Assembly: GCF_014651535.1 (NCBI RefSeq)
Contig: NZ_BMXB01000018.1
Location: 1 to 64,000 of the forward strand
DNA: 64,000 bases
DNA from: Salinimicrobium marinum
GTDB taxonomy: Bacteria; Bacteroidota; Bacteroidia; Flavobacteriales; Flavobacteriaceae
Direction: 5' to 3'
The position numbers and the translations under genes are program-made. Position 1 is the stretch's first letter, and each line of letters starts with the position of its first letter. Shown here in pieces: positions 9,237-18,665 of this stretch. The notes beneath the pieces are model-generated. The model saw only the letters and a list, made by a program, of their open reading frames with translations. It did no database searches and had not been told where the DNA came from.

Positions 9237-10040
9237 TTAAATCTGTTGTAAAGGCAGACTTATTTCCACACGTGTTCCTTTTTTCTTATCGAGAATTTTT
9301 AAGCTTCCATTTTCACGATGATAGTGATTCAGAATTTTGAGACGATTTTCGGTAAGCCGTAGTCCCATGGAATTTCCAATTCCAGCGGGTACCTTATGAT
9401 TTTTACGTCCTGCCCCATTGTCGTCGATCATTATATAGAGGTTTCCATTTTTCTGGCATACCTCTAACTGGAGGAAACCTTTGTCATTTTCATTTTTTGC
9501 AAATCCATGCCAAATGCTGTTCTCTACCAGTGGCTGAATCAGCATTGGGGGAATTAGTGTTTTTTGCTGGTCAATATCCTTACTGACATTGATTTCATAG
9601 TTAAAGCTCTCGGGCATTCTCAGCATTTCAGCTTCAATATATAGCTTGAGTATTCTGATCTCTTCTGCTATTGAGATATATTTTTTTTCAGAATTTTCCA
9701 GTATGGAACGGGTAAGATTGGCAAACATCACCAGGTAATCATCGGCAGCTGCGATATCATTTTCACCCATGTAATAGCGGATAGCATTAAGGGAATTAAA
9801 GATAAAATGCGGATTCATCTGAGCTCGTAACGCTTTCAATTCAGTTTCTGCTACACGAGCCTGGTAATCTGCGATTTTACCAGCTTCCTGGGCTACGCGA
9901 CGTTTGTTGTACTGCCAGTAACCGAAGAGGAAGCAAGAAATTAAAACGGCCCCACCTCCAAAAGCTATTGGCAAGAATTTTTTTTGAAGAGGGAGTTCTT
10001 CATTGTTTATGCGGTTTTGATGTTGCATCCTACTCTTCAT
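9237..10040 (-). CDS. LytS/YehU-type sensor histidine kinase
   Basis: 267 aa. One membrane helix (about residues 26-44, IAFGGGAVLISCFLFGYW) is followed by a coiled coil and the His_kinase domain with phosphoacceptor His in QMNPHFIFNSLNAIRYYM. A HATPase domain follows, with PPMLIQPLVENSIWHG (N box) and DDNGAG. It lacks the periplasmic or multi-helix sensor of many relatives, so the sensory part is minimal or lost. An in-frame TGA lies two codons before the ATG, so the start cannot lie further upstream in this frame. A (GAA)10 tract lies in the leader. Confidence 0.92.
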   Translation of the reverse strand: MKSRMQHQNRINNEELPLQKKFLPIAFGGGAVLISCFLFGYWQYNKRRVAQEAGKIADYQARVAETELKALRAQMNPHFIFNSLNAIRYYMGENDIAAADDYLVMFANLTRSILENSEKKYISIAEEIRILKLYIEAEMLRMPESFNYEINVSKDIDQQKTLIPPMLIQPLVENSIWHGFAKNENDKGFLQLEVCQKNGNLYIMIDDNGAGRKNHKVPAGIGNSMGLRLTENRLKILNHYHRENGSLKILDKKKGTRVEISLPLQQI

Positions 10041-10064
10041 CTCTCAACAGGTGATATAGGTGAT

Positions 10065-10094
10065 CTTCTTCTTCTTCTTCTTCTTCTTCTTCTT
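10065..10094. repeat. (CTT)10 trinucleotide microsatellite
   Basis: Ten uninterrupted CTT units, read as GAA on the strand of the kinase gene, starting 25 nt upstream of its ATG. The tract lies outside the kinase reading frame. Slippage could therefore change leader length or promoter spacing rather than the protein. Confidence 0.9.
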
Positions 10095-10484
10095 CTCCGA
10101 ATTCTCAATCCGGCAAGGCATGCAGTTTGTCTGGGGCGAGCTGGGATTCCAATGTCTGTCTCAAAATTTTACCTCATTCCTTTACTTCTATGATATCTCG
10201 TCATTTGGCAATGTGTAATGCCAGTCGGTTTAAACTTAGAATAGGGAGTGAAAATGTTCTTCAGAAATCAAATTTTTTTTCCTCAGAAGGGAATTATCGG
10301 AATTAGGAGGTGGTTCCGAAGGAAAATTATCCCTCAAACTTAATTTCCGTATTTGTATGGTAGGTATTGCTTTAATCATTAAGGATGGATTATAAGCAGT
10401 TACAAAAAATAAATTTTTACGCTTATGTCATCATTAACCACGAAAAAACATAAAAAGATAGCGCATACAAAATTGTACTGGGGG

Positions 10485-10509
10485 CTAAGTTGGTTTAAAA
10501 CTAACTTAG
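10485..10509. promoter_or_regulatory. 25-bp inverted repeat upstream of the TonB-domain gene
   Basis: Twelve-base arms around a central A (CTAAGTTGGTTT / AAACTAACTTAG), perfect except for one G-T pair, about 120 bp before the gene at 10629. No T run follows, so it is not a normal terminator and may be an operator or an mRNA hairpin. The rest of the 588-bp gap (10041-10628) holds the CTT tract and no visible gene. Confidence 0.4.
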
Positions 10510-10628
10510 TGATGTAGAGGTGATTAGGTTAAATATACAAAAGATTTGATCAATCCCCCGGGATTTAGAGAATTATTGTCAAAGAGCTCTGCGAGTACAG
10601 GATGTGGAGTAGGATAAAATGTTTAGCC

Positions 10629-12227
10629 ATGAAGAAGCTTTTTCTGATTTTGATATTTGTATTAGGGACAGCACAAGAGGAAAGAGTGTGGGGAAATGAG
10701 CTGCATTCTAAAATTGATATAGTATTAAGTTTCAGTTATCCTCCGGCGGAACCACTAAAACATTCCATTTTCCATAATAATGTACCCGATTTTTCTGCTG
10801 AAGGGCTGAACTACGAAACTGAACTGACTGATATTTTTATGGGCAATATTGAAGATGTTCCTTTTAAAAGGGAAGATCTATTCTTTGGCAGTTTGTTCAA
10901 TGCCTATGTAACTGAATATGCCAGATATTGTGCGAATAGTCTCCCACCGGATAAAATAGAACTAACCCGACAGGACTGCAATAAGCAACAGGAAATAAAA
11001 AATGGGTTTGGAATTACCATAAGCCGTCAATGTGTGGGCTGGGTTACTGTAGGCACAGGTTTTTATGCAGCTCCAGATATGTATGCTGCCATGGGAGTTT
11101 TAGAAGAATTTTTATTTAGTAATGCATTATCCATAGTGGGGCAGGAGGATATCATGGGTTTTACGGCCAAAATGACGGGAGAGATGAAAGCGGTACATAT
11201 GGATATGGCAGCCCTGATAAGGATAAATGGTTGTGATAGCCCGGGTCTCAAACGCTTTCAGGAAAATCTTCGATTATTTGCTCTTGGTCAGGAACCTATC
11301 CGCATAGAAACACTGATCGCAAAAAGAAAAGAGAATAAAACTGAAGTTGCCAGAAATCAGGATGTAAAGCCACTAATGGAGGATCTGGTTTATGAAAATT
11401 CCCGACAATGGAATTTTAACCGATATCAAAGAGGAAGTGTGGACAATGTGCAAATCATGAATTATGATAATATGGGGCGCCCGGGGAAACTTAAAGCCGA
11501 GTATTTATTTTCAGGTTTTAGTGGGAATAAGAAAGGTTCAGTTATTCTGACATTTGACAGCAAAGGCCTTCCTGATTGTTTGTATTTTTTCGATTTCCCC
11601 AGTGTTTGCAGACCGGCGAGCAGGAAAATCGCTAATGCGTATGCGAAAAATACGTATGCCACTTTAGAAAAAGTACCGGTTGTTCAAAGTGAGATTAATA
11701 ATCAGGAATCCCTTACAAAAGCAACCCGTCAGGAAATAAGCGCGGCGGTTCCTTTTGCTGTGGTTGAAACTGTACCCATATTTCCCGGATGTGCAAACGA
11801 AAAAAGTCCAGCAGCCATAAAGAGTTGTACTGCTCAAAAAATCACAGAAATGATTAATCAAAACTTCAATACAGAAATAGGAGGAAAGTTGGGTCTAAGC
11901 GGGATCAACCGGGTGTACGTTCAGTTTCAAATCGACCACAAGGGCAATATTGGAAATGTAAATTCCCGTGCTTCACATCCAGCTTTAAAACAGGAAGCAG
12001 AACGTGTGGTTAAGCTTCTGCCAAAAATGACTGCCGGTAAGCAAAGAGGACGGCCTGTGAATGTTATATACTCAGTACCCATAACTTTTATAGTTGAGAA
12101 GAATAATGTGGTAAAGAAGAATTCGATCAGCCAGGAAAAAACAGTAGAGAATAAACCACAAACACAAAAAAACCTGACCAATAATAAATTGAGAAAACTA
12201 TTTAATGTGGACGGGAATGACAGATAA
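10629..12227 (+). CDS. Exported protein with C-terminal TonB domain
   Basis: 532 aa from the ATG at 10629; an upstream in-frame ATG at 10602 would add nine residues and spoil the signal peptide. The start MKKLFLILIFVLG looks like a cleavable signal peptide. Residues about 20-380 have no fold I recognise. The last ~140 residues match the TonB C-terminal domain of Flavobacteriia: the VPIFPGC block, NQNFNTEIG, INRVYVQFQIDHKGNIGNV, and VNVIYSVPITFIV. Most energy transducers have an N-terminal membrane anchor and a Pro/Lys-rich spacer. This one seems to lack a retained anchor and may be a periplasmic TonB_C protein of different function. Confidence 0.75.
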   Translation: MKKLFLILIFVLGTAQEERVWGNELHSKIDIVLSFSYPPAEPLKHSIFHNNVPDFSAEGLNYETELTDIFMGNIEDVPFKREDLFFGSLFNAYVTEYARYCANSLPPDKIELTRQDCNKQQEIKNGFGITISRQCVGWVTVGTGFYAAPDMYAAMGVLEEFLFSNALSIVGQEDIMGFTAKMTGEMKAVHMDMAALIRINGCDSPGLKRFQENLRLFALGQEPIRIETLIAKRKENKTEVARNQDVKPLMEDLVYENSRQWNFNRYQRGSVDNVQIMNYDNMGRPGKLKAEYLFSGFSGNKKGSVILTFDSKGLPDCLYFFDFPSVCRPASRKIANAYAKNTYATLEKVPVVQSEINNQESLTKATRQEISAAVPFAVVETVPIFPGCANEKSPAAIKSCTAQKITEMINQNFNTEIGGKLGLSGINRVYVQFQIDHKGNIGNVNSRASHPALKQEAERVVKLLPKMTAGKQRGRPVNVIYSVPITFIVEKNNVVKKNSISQEKTVENKPQTQKNLTNNKLRKLFNVDGNDR

Positions 12228-12291
12228 TTAGGATTAAAACCCCCCGGCAAGAAAAGAAGAACAACGAGGTATTAATTTAAATTCTATCACT

Positions 12292-12738
12292 ATGAAAGCA
12301 AATTTTAAAATATGGACATTCTTGATGAGTCTTGGGATTTTCCTTGGGGCAATGGAAATCACGGCCCAGGAGCGGATTACTCCGCCAAAAAAACAGAGTA
12401 AAGTCAAAAGTATAGATGACTTTTCAAATCATTGTTTTAAGATTTACAATACTGTTTTCGTGTATGACAGTTTAGTAAATGCCGGGGTAGAAATTCCTGC
12501 GGAAATAGAAGATGAGATAGCGGCAGATTTTGAAGCGCGGATCGATAGCTTGTCTGATGTTGTTCCGGAAATGTTGAGTGATGTGGAAGGAGCGCCATTC
12601 ATGCGAAAAATACGAGCGGCCGGGAGCTTAAACAAATCCAGAAAAGCGATAAACTATATGCTTCAATTTTCAAAGAAATATACCCTGGGAGAAGCTGAAG
12701 AGGAGAATACCAGCACGACCAATGTTGAAAATGAGTAA
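12292..12738 (+). CDS. Hypothetical secreted protein
   Basis: 148 aa with a signal peptide (hydrophobic stretch about residues 8-25, cleavage near ITAQE). The mature part is mainly helical and acidic, with a segment of alternating Glu, Ala and Asp around residues 60-90. No family recognised. It follows the TonB-domain gene by 64 nt on the same strand and may be cotranscribed with it. Confidence 0.65.
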   Translation: MKANFKIWTFLMSLGIFLGAMEITAQERITPPKKQSKVKSIDDFSNHCFKIYNTVFVYDSLVNAGVEIPAEIEDEIAADFEARIDSLSDVVPEMLSDVEGAPFMRKIRAAGSLNKSRKAINYMLQFSKKYTLGEAEEENTSTTNVENE

Positions 12739-12883
12739 TTTATTGTTGAAATCTTTTATATTTACAACGATAAAGCCGGAATAAATTCCTTTTGAGATTC
12801 ACTCCCATCATTTTTATTAAAATTCAGGTGAAACTGCAACAAGTTGGGTTTTGTTAGGTCTTTAGGTCAAACAAACCAACTTA

Positions 12884-15367
12884 ATGAGATCATTTTTTAT
12901 AGTACTTTTCCTCACCTTCAGCTTTTCTGCTAATGCCCAGGTTCAGGAAAAAGACAGCATTCCCCGGAAACAGATCCACATTGGAAGAATTACAAAATCT
13001 CCTAAGATTGATGGAAAGTTAGATGATGATGCGTGGAAAGATGCTGTTATTGCTTCAGGTTTTGTTGAAAGGCAGCCAAACAATGGAAAACCAATTCCTG
13101 ATAGTCTCTCTACTTCAGTGAAAATTGTATATGATGATCTGGGAATCTACTTTGGTGCAGAGATGCTGGACCCTTTTCCTTCAGAAATCAGGAAAGAACT
13201 CACGGAACGCGACGGAATAGGAAATGACGACTTCTTTTTTGTTTTACTCAATGGTTACAATGACCGTCAACAGAGTATGCAGTTTATTGTCACCGCTGCC
13301 GGCGTGCAGTATGATGCAAAAATGACCAATGGGTTTGAAGATGCTTCCTGGAATGCCATCTGGTACAGTGGGGTAGATTTCAATGAGCGGGGGTGGACTG
13401 CCGAAATGTTCATTCCCTATTCAGAATTGAGATTTCCTGAAAAGCCAGTTCAGGAATGGGGTTTACAAATGGAGCGGGAATTTAAACGCACCGGCACCCG
13501 GTATAGCTGGAGCCCTGTCAATAATGCCAAAGGTTCTTTCTCTATCTACGACGGAGAGATCCACGGAATAGAGAATATAAAAACCCCGACCCGGCTTTCG
13601 GTGCAACCTTACATTTCCACATATCTCAACAACTACGACGGGGAAACCACTACCAGTGTTAATGGTGGTATGGATCTTAAATACGGAATTAATGACGCCT
13701 TTACCCTGGATATGATCCTGATACCTGATTTTGGCCAGACCAGATTTGACGAGTCGGTCCTGAATCTTTCCGCTTTTGAGGTGCAGTATGATGAGCAACG
13801 GCCTTTTTTTACGGAAGGCACTGAGCTGTTTTCCAAAGGCGACCTCTTTTATTCCCGAAGGGTGGGTGGGGCACCTTTTGGAACGGTGGAGCTTTCCGAA
13901 GAGGAAGAGTTGCTGGATTTTCCTTCTTCTGTAGATCTTATCAATGCATTAAAAGTTTCTGGCCGTACTGATGGAGGCCTGGGAATAGGTTTTTTTAATG
14001 CTCTGACCGAAAAGACCTATGTCACTGTAAAAAATAAAGAAACAGGTAATACCCGCCGTGAATTGATTGAACCCTTTACAAATTATAATATTCTGGTGCT
14101 GGATCAGCGCTATGGAGATGCTTCTTCAGTTTCACTGGTGAATACAAACACCACTCGGGAGGGACATTTTAGAGATGCAAATGCCACGGGGATCTATCTG
14201 GACCATACCAATAAAAACAATACGTACAATTATTTTGCTGGAGCTGAGGGGAGCTGGGTCATGGAGGATGATACCAAAGCAGGCCTGGAGGCACAGGCAG
14301 GAATCTCAAAGATAAGCGGAAAAAACAGGATGGATCTTAATGCCCAGTTGCGTACCAGGGATTATGATATTAATGATCTTGGCTACTCAAGCGCTACAAA
14401 TTATGTGCGATACCAGGGACTGTATCAGCGCCGCCTTTTACAACCTAAGGGTTTCCTCAACAACATGTTTCTGAATTTTGTCGGGGTACATGAACGTCGC
14501 CTGCAGCCCGATCTTCACAGCAGGTTAATTCTGAACTTTAATTCCAGTTTTACCACGAAAAGCTTTTTCAACTTCGGCGGTGGTTTTGAAACCACTCCTA
14601 TAGGTACCAATGACATCTATGAGCCGAGGGTAGAGGGACTTCATTTTAACATTCCTGCTTATTATGATCAATGGTTGTGGTTTAATACAGATTTCAGGAA
14701 GAGACTGGTAGTTGAGGCGGTGGCCGACTGGTACAAGTATGATGAACGTGGCCGGGGAGATCTTATCCTGGACTTCAGCCCGAGATACAGATTTTCAGAT
14801 AAATTCCGGCTGCAGCTGGAAACCAATGTGGTTCTTTCAGATAAAGAAGAAGGTTTTGTGGATTTTCTGGAGGATGATATCCTGTTCGGGCAACGTGACC
14901 GCAATACCATTGTAAATTCCCTGGGAGCAAATTATATTTTCAACAACAAAATGGGATTAAACCTTGCCTTCAGGCATTACTATTCCGAGGTTTTTTACAG
15001 TAAGTTTTATACCCTGGAAAACAACGGGGAACTCAAGTACTACGGTTCATCCAACAACGAATATAACACTACTTATAACAGCTGGAATCTGGATCTGCGT
15101 TTCTCCTGGTGGTTTGCTCCCGGGAGCCAGATGACCTTGTTATATCGCAATGCCACCGACAGCTATAGAGAAGAAGCACATCTTAATCTAAGAAACAATT
15201 TTAAAAATCTTTTCGACCAGCCGCAGGTAAATAGTCTCTCTCTTCGAATTTCATATTATTTAGATTACAGCAGGGTTAAAAACTGGTTCAAATCCCCAAC
15301 GCCTCCTGCTGCAGAACTGGATCGACTAAGCTACCTGGATTCCAAAATGAGAGTTGGAAAGAATTGA
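12884..15367 (+). CDS. DUF5916 outer-membrane protein with CBM9-like N-terminal domain
   Basis: 827 aa. A signal peptide (to SANAQ, about residue 19) is followed by a CBM9-like beta-sandwich at about 30-220 (IDGKLDDDAWKDA, VKIVYDDLGIYFGAEM). The rest is rich in alternating aromatic/hydrophobic strands typical of a beta-barrel (YDEQRPFFTEGTELF, LNLAFRHYYSEVF). This architecture is typical of DUF5916 proteins of Bacteroidota, which are outer-membrane proteins of unknown substrate. It has a gap of 145 nt to the gene before and a terminator after it. Length is normal for the family. Confidence 0.85.
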   Translation: MRSFFIVLFLTFSFSANAQVQEKDSIPRKQIHIGRITKSPKIDGKLDDDAWKDAVIASGFVERQPNNGKPIPDSLSTSVKIVYDDLGIYFGAEMLDPFPSEIRKELTERDGIGNDDFFFVLLNGYNDRQQSMQFIVTAAGVQYDAKMTNGFEDASWNAIWYSGVDFNERGWTAEMFIPYSELRFPEKPVQEWGLQMEREFKRTGTRYSWSPVNNAKGSFSIYDGEIHGIENIKTPTRLSVQPYISTYLNNYDGETTTSVNGGMDLKYGINDAFTLDMILIPDFGQTRFDESVLNLSAFEVQYDEQRPFFTEGTELFSKGDLFYSRRVGGAPFGTVELSEEEELLDFPSSVDLINALKVSGRTDGGLGIGFFNALTEKTYVTVKNKETGNTRRELIEPFTNYNILVLDQRYGDASSVSLVNTNTTREGHFRDANATGIYLDHTNKNNTYNYFAGAEGSWVMEDDTKAGLEAQAGISKISGKNRMDLNAQLRTRDYDINDLGYSSATNYVRYQGLYQRRLLQPKGFLNNMFLNFVGVHERRLQPDLHSRLILNFNSSFTTKSFFNFGGGFETTPIGTNDIYEPRVEGLHFNIPAYYDQWLWFNTDFRKRLVVEAVADWYKYDERGRGDLILDFSPRYRFSDKFRLQLETNVVLSDKEEGFVDFLEDDILFGQRDRNTIVNSLGANYIFNNKMGLNLAFRHYYSEVFYSKFYTLENNGELKYYGSSNNEYNTTYNSWNLDLRFSWWFAPGSQMTLLYRNATDSYREEAHLNLRNNFKNLFDQPQVNSLSLRISYYLDYSRVKNWFKSPTPPAAELDRLSYLDSKMRVGKN

Positions 15368-15538
15368 CATCAGGTTTTTGTTACCACTCCCTTTTCTCTT
15401 TAAAAAATTCAATACCATTAAAGACAGCGATTTATGCTAGTTCCAGGGTAACAAAATTTTTCTTCCCGAAATACTCATCAATTTTACATTTGAACCTACC
15501 TGTTGTTGAACATGCATATAATAATTATTATATAAATC

Positions 15539-15577
15539 AAAAATGCCAAAACCACAACGTGGTCCTGGCATTTTTTG
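15539..15577. terminator. Bidirectional terminator between convergent genes
   Basis: Outer stem AAATGCCA / TGGCATTT with a second short stem ACCAC/GTGGT inside, flanked by A and T runs. It sits between the DUF5916 gene (plus) and the lipoprotein gene (minus). Confidence 0.75.
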
Positions 15578-15594
15578 ACAGAAGAAACAGATAG

Positions 15595-16851
15595 CTATCG
15601 CGTAGCAGCCCAGGGATAGTTGTGCTCCCCAAAAGTATATGTGCCGCTCATAGTTTTACCTTCTATTGTGCCTGTAAGAATATAGGCACCATTATCAGTG
15701 CTCGAATCCATATCATAGGTGAGGATGTTATCTACAATAGACCACGTGCCCCAAAAGTCAAATTGGCCTGGAGCCGCAGGTTCTGTATAAAAAGCTGTGC
15801 CATCTTCATAAAATATGACTTCTGCAGGCCATCCTACTTCTCCATCATGGATAAAGTCAAAATACCAGGTCACATCGGTAAAGTCTACTTCTTCATTTTC
15901 TTCGAAAAGGTTAGGGCTATCCATTGAACTGCAATCCCCTTCCCTGAAGTGGTAATAATCCACATCATCTTCACTGCCAAAAAGATCTCTTATGTCCTCA
16001 TCTGTAATAGAACCTGAACGAATGACCTCTCCATCAATTGATATCTGAATATAATAGCCGTCTATCCCTTCTCTGTCAGGAAGGGTAAAACAGACAGGTT
16101 CAGAGAATATATCCCCATCATCATTTGTTCCGATGGTATTTCCCACGTTGCTATAAATAGGAATCGCAGAATCATCTATTTCATACCATATATCTACTTC
16201 ATATTCTGCCACTGAGTGCCTTCCGTTTTCATCACAAATATTTCCGAAAATGCAGAATTCGATCGCTTCGGTGGTCTCAAGATCAAAGAATAGATAACCA
16301 TATTCATTTACCAACCTGTCATCATAACATAAAACATCCACATCCAGATATCTTTTTGTGCCCACACCAAGATCAAACTCCAATGGCAGATTATCTATCC
16401 AGGTGTCAAAACCACCACCTTCGTAGGGTGCCAGCCAGATAAGATTATCATTGGAATCATATACAGCAAAGAATTCCAGGCTATAAGGTCCCGCCTCCAA
16501 TTCCAGGTCCTGGGATTCCATTGTAAAAAATTCTTCCTCTCCATCGGCATCATAATCCGCCGGAACTGGATTGATATTTACTATTAATGGATTTTCCATA
16601 GAACCCACTTCAGTAGTTCCGGTCAGGACCACTTCAACATACGAAGGCAAAGCATCAGAACATTCAGGAAGTGCTGAAATTTGCTGTTTAAGCTCCTCCT
16701 GATCTTTAACAAGATCATTCAGGACGGCACTAAATGATAGGATAGCCTTATCGGTATCCATTTCATTGTTTTTGACTTCATCTTTGCTACAAGAGGATAG
16801 CATTAGTAACAATCCGGCTACAAGAGTCGAAAAAAAATTGAATTTTTTCAT
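15595..16851 (-). CDS. Hypothetical lipoprotein
   Basis: 418 aa. A lipoprotein signal peptide with lipobox LSSC puts the lipidated Cys at residue 21. The mature chain is very acidic, with many Asp/Glu and aromatic residues in beta-strand patterns. The last ~90 residues (DVTWYFDFIHDGEVGWPAEV, then YTFGEHNY) look lipocalin-like, as in many small Bacteroidota lipoproteins, but the match is weak. The middle has repeated cysteine-containing segments (VDVLCYDD, EFCIFGNIC, PVCFTLPD). No function is assigned. Confidence 0.7.
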   Translation of the reverse strand: MKKFNFFSTLVAGLLLMLSSCSKDEVKNNEMDTDKAILSFSAVLNDLVKDQEELKQQISALPECSDALPSYVEVVLTGTTEVGSMENPLIVNINPVPADYDADGEEEFFTMESQDLELEAGPYSLEFFAVYDSNDNLIWLAPYEGGGFDTWIDNLPLEFDLGVGTKRYLDVDVLCYDDRLVNEYGYLFFDLETTEAIEFCIFGNICDENGRHSVAEYEVDIWYEIDDSAIPIYSNVGNTIGTNDDGDIFSEPVCFTLPDREGIDGYYIQISIDGEVIRSGSITDEDIRDLFGSEDDVDYYHFREGDCSSMDSPNLFEENEEVDFTDVTWYFDFIHDGEVGWPAEVIFYEDGTAFYTEPAAPGQFDFWGTWSIVDNILTYDMDSSTDNGAYILTGTIEGKTMSGTYTFGEHNYPWAATR

Positions 16852-17337
16852 AATAATTAAAGATTTAGAATGGTTAAAATATAAGTACCCCTCGAAAGAG
16901 GTTAGATTCTGAACTTAAAAACATTAGGGCGTGAAATATTCTAAATCTGTAGAGGGAAGAATACATTTTAAATGTAAAACATTAAATATCAATAGCCTAT
17001 AAGGGAAAACCCTAAAATATTATTTCTGCTGGTTACTTCATTCATTTGATGTTGTAAGAGAAATCGAAATATTGGATATCTATCCTTAGAGGTTCGAATC
17101 CACGGACGCATTTCGAAAGTTATGAAGGGAGGAATAAGTTTTGAAATGAGTCCATGACTTTTTTTACGAAGCGCTTTTTCTGAAATGAAGTGTAACGGAA
17201 TGAAAGGGAATGTGCTGAGGAGAGGTATCGGAAATTATTGTAGTAAAACGGCAATAAAATCGATGGAAGTTAGTTGCAGCGACAGTTATTGTCGCTCACA
17301 TTTGTTACATTAGTCCTGTAGTAAAAGATAACCACCC
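16852..17337. other. 486-bp intergenic region
   Basis: Leader space of the divergent lipoprotein and WYL genes. It holds the WYL operator near its right end. Around 17090-17110 the string GGTTCGAATCC followed by ACGGACGCA resembles a tRNA T arm, but the stem does not pair and no cloverleaf forms. No open frame of interest. Confidence 0.5.
17278..17296 (+). promoter_or_regulatory. Palindromic operator, site 1 (before the WYL gene)
   Basis: GCGACA-GTTAT-TGTCGC at 17279-17295, a perfect 6-5-6 palindrome extended by one A/T pair on each side, ending 42 nt before the WYL start codon. Three more sites of the same form occur at 18247, 22671 and 29145, each before another gene. Autoregulation by the WYL protein is inferred. 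Confidence 0.65.
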
Positions 17338-18237
17338 ATGTCCAAACAGGAAACCATCCTCCGTCAAAGAGCCATTGTTAATAAGCTTACCCAGAATCCT
17401 TCCACTTTTCAGGAAATACTGGATTATCTCAAGGTACAGGGGGATTACGCCCGTTGTGATCTTTTGTGCTCCGTTCGTACTTTTCAACGGGATGTGAAGT
17501 CAATAAGCACCCTCTATGATATTGCAATTGAATATGATAAATCCCAAAAAGTTTACCATATCATTGATGATGCCCGGGAAGTACATTCAGAACGGCTCAT
17601 GGAAACCTTTGATCTTTACAATGCGATAAAGGTGGGGAACAGCTATGGCCAAAGCCTTATTTTTGAAGACAGGAAAGCCCTGGGTACAGAAAACCTGCAT
17701 GGCCTGTTGCACGCGATCAAAAATTGTTTTGAAGTTTCTTTTACCTATCATAAATTTTATGATGATACTGTCAGCCAACGGAACATTCAACCCGCTGCGA
17801 TAAAAGAAGCCCGCAATCGCTGGTATCTTCTTGGTCGTGACACTAAAGATGGTCTTTATAAAAGTTTCGGACTGGATCGGATGGAAAACCTGGAGATAAG
17901 CCGCAGAAGTTTTGAAAAGTTGACGGACTTTGATCCTGAAGATGAATATCGGTATTCCTTCGGGATTATCAACGGGACCGGAGAAAAACCAGAGAAGGTG
18001 GAGCTGGCGTTTACTCCGCGGGAAGGGCGTTATATTAAAAGTTTACCGCTGCACCATTCTCAGGAATTAATTAAAGAAACGAAGGAGGAAACGGTTTTTT
18101 CCTATTATATCATTCCCACCTATGACTTCAGGCAGGAAATCCTGTCTTACGGAGACCAGGTAAAAGTATTAAAACCTGCAAGCCTGAAAAAAGATATTGC
18201 AGCTACTTTAGAAGCTGCAGTTAAATCTTATAAATAA
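17338..18237 (+). CDS. WYL-domain transcriptional regulator (YafY-like)
   Basis: 299 aa. An N-terminal winged helix-turn-helix (about residues 1-75; the recognition region includes CSVRTFQRDVKSI) is followed by a WYL domain (about 115-195; RNRWYLLGRD and FGLDRMENLEI) and a C-terminal WCX-type extension. WYL proteins sense ligands, often nucleic-acid fragments or nucleotides, and frequently control DNA-damage, RNA-repair and phage-defence genes. It begins a cluster of small proteins that share its putative operator and is probably their regulator. Confidence 0.92.
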   Translation: MSKQETILRQRAIVNKLTQNPSTFQEILDYLKVQGDYARCDLLCSVRTFQRDVKSISTLYDIAIEYDKSQKVYHIIDDAREVHSERLMETFDLYNAIKVGNSYGQSLIFEDRKALGTENLHGLLHAIKNCFEVSFTYHKFYDDTVSQRNIQPAAIKEARNRWYLLGRDTKDGLYKSFGLDRMENLEISRRSFEKLTDFDPEDEYRYSFGIINGTGEKPEKVELAFTPREGRYIKSLPLHHSQELIKETKEETVFSYYIIPTYDFRQEILSYGDQVKVLKPASLKKDIAATLEAAVKSYK

Positions 18238-18246
18238 ATTTTTACG

Positions 18247-18263
18247 GCGTCATTGTTTGTCGT
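18247..18263 (+). promoter_or_regulatory. Palindromic operator, site 2 (before the 119-aa gene)
   Basis: GCGTCA-TTGTT-TGTCGT, ending 33 nt before the ATG at 18297. The 24 bases at 18239-18262 match those at 29146-29169 on the opposite strand with one mismatch, so these two sites are clearly related. Confidence 0.6.
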
Positions 18264-18296
18264 GCTTCTGAAGCATCTTTGAAAAAAAAAGGACTA

Positions 18297-18656
18297 ATGA
18301 GGAACAAAGAGGTGTCAAATCGGGAGATCGATCTGCTGGATTTTCTGGCAGAAGCTTTTCTTCAGAAGGGAAAAAGCATCAGCTATACAGATCTCAATGG
18401 ATTACCTGCACTTGCAGTGGAGACTGAAGGTCATGAGCCGGAAACCTTTATTTCTTTTTCTCCGGAAGCTCATTCTTTGGTCTTAACAAAGATAGAGTCA
18501 AAGCAGAAGTTGACTATTTCTGTTGCCACTAAAGAGGAGGAACAAAAGCTGCTAAGGGAGTTACAGCGACTAAAGCTGCATAAGGTGAAGATCTATAGAT
18601 TATCAGAACAGGAATGTTCTGCCTTTCGTAAAGACTCTTCAGAACTAAAAATTTAA
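18297..18656 (+). CDS. Uncharacterized ~120-aa protein, paralogue A
   Basis: 119 aa from the ATG at 18297; a TTG at 18279 would add six residues. No signal peptide or membrane helix. It aligns by eye over its whole length with the product of 22723-23112: both have an (F)(L/V)AE-x-(L/F)L-x-K/N-G-x-SI block near residue 20, an L-x-V-x-(T/S)EG block near 48, and end in KVKIYRL or NVEVYQL-like strands. The alpha-beta pattern could fit a nuclease-like or receptor-like fold, but I do not recognise the family. It precedes the AAA+ gene by 102 nt and carries the shared operator. Confidence 0.75.
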   Translation: MRNKEVSNREIDLLDFLAEAFLQKGKSISYTDLNGLPALAVETEGHEPETFISFSPEAHSLVLTKIESKQKLTISVATKEEEQKLLRELQRLKLHKVKIYRLSEQECSAFRKDSSELKI

Positions 18657-18665
18657 GAATAAAAA

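Noticed and set aside
9984-10193. 69-aa plus-strand frame with a run of leucines
   Set aside because: It is the translation of the CTT microsatellite, overlaps the kinase gene's 5' end antisense, and has no other protein-like feature.
15364-15594. 76-aa plus-strand frame after the DUF5916 gene
   Set aside because: It runs through the bidirectional terminator and has no protein-like features.
17085-17115. tRNA-like T-arm string GGTTCGAATCC
   Set aside because: The T stem does not pair, no acceptor or anticodon arm is found upstream, and it does not match the tRNA-Asp 3' end, so neither a tRNA nor an attachment site can be claimed.
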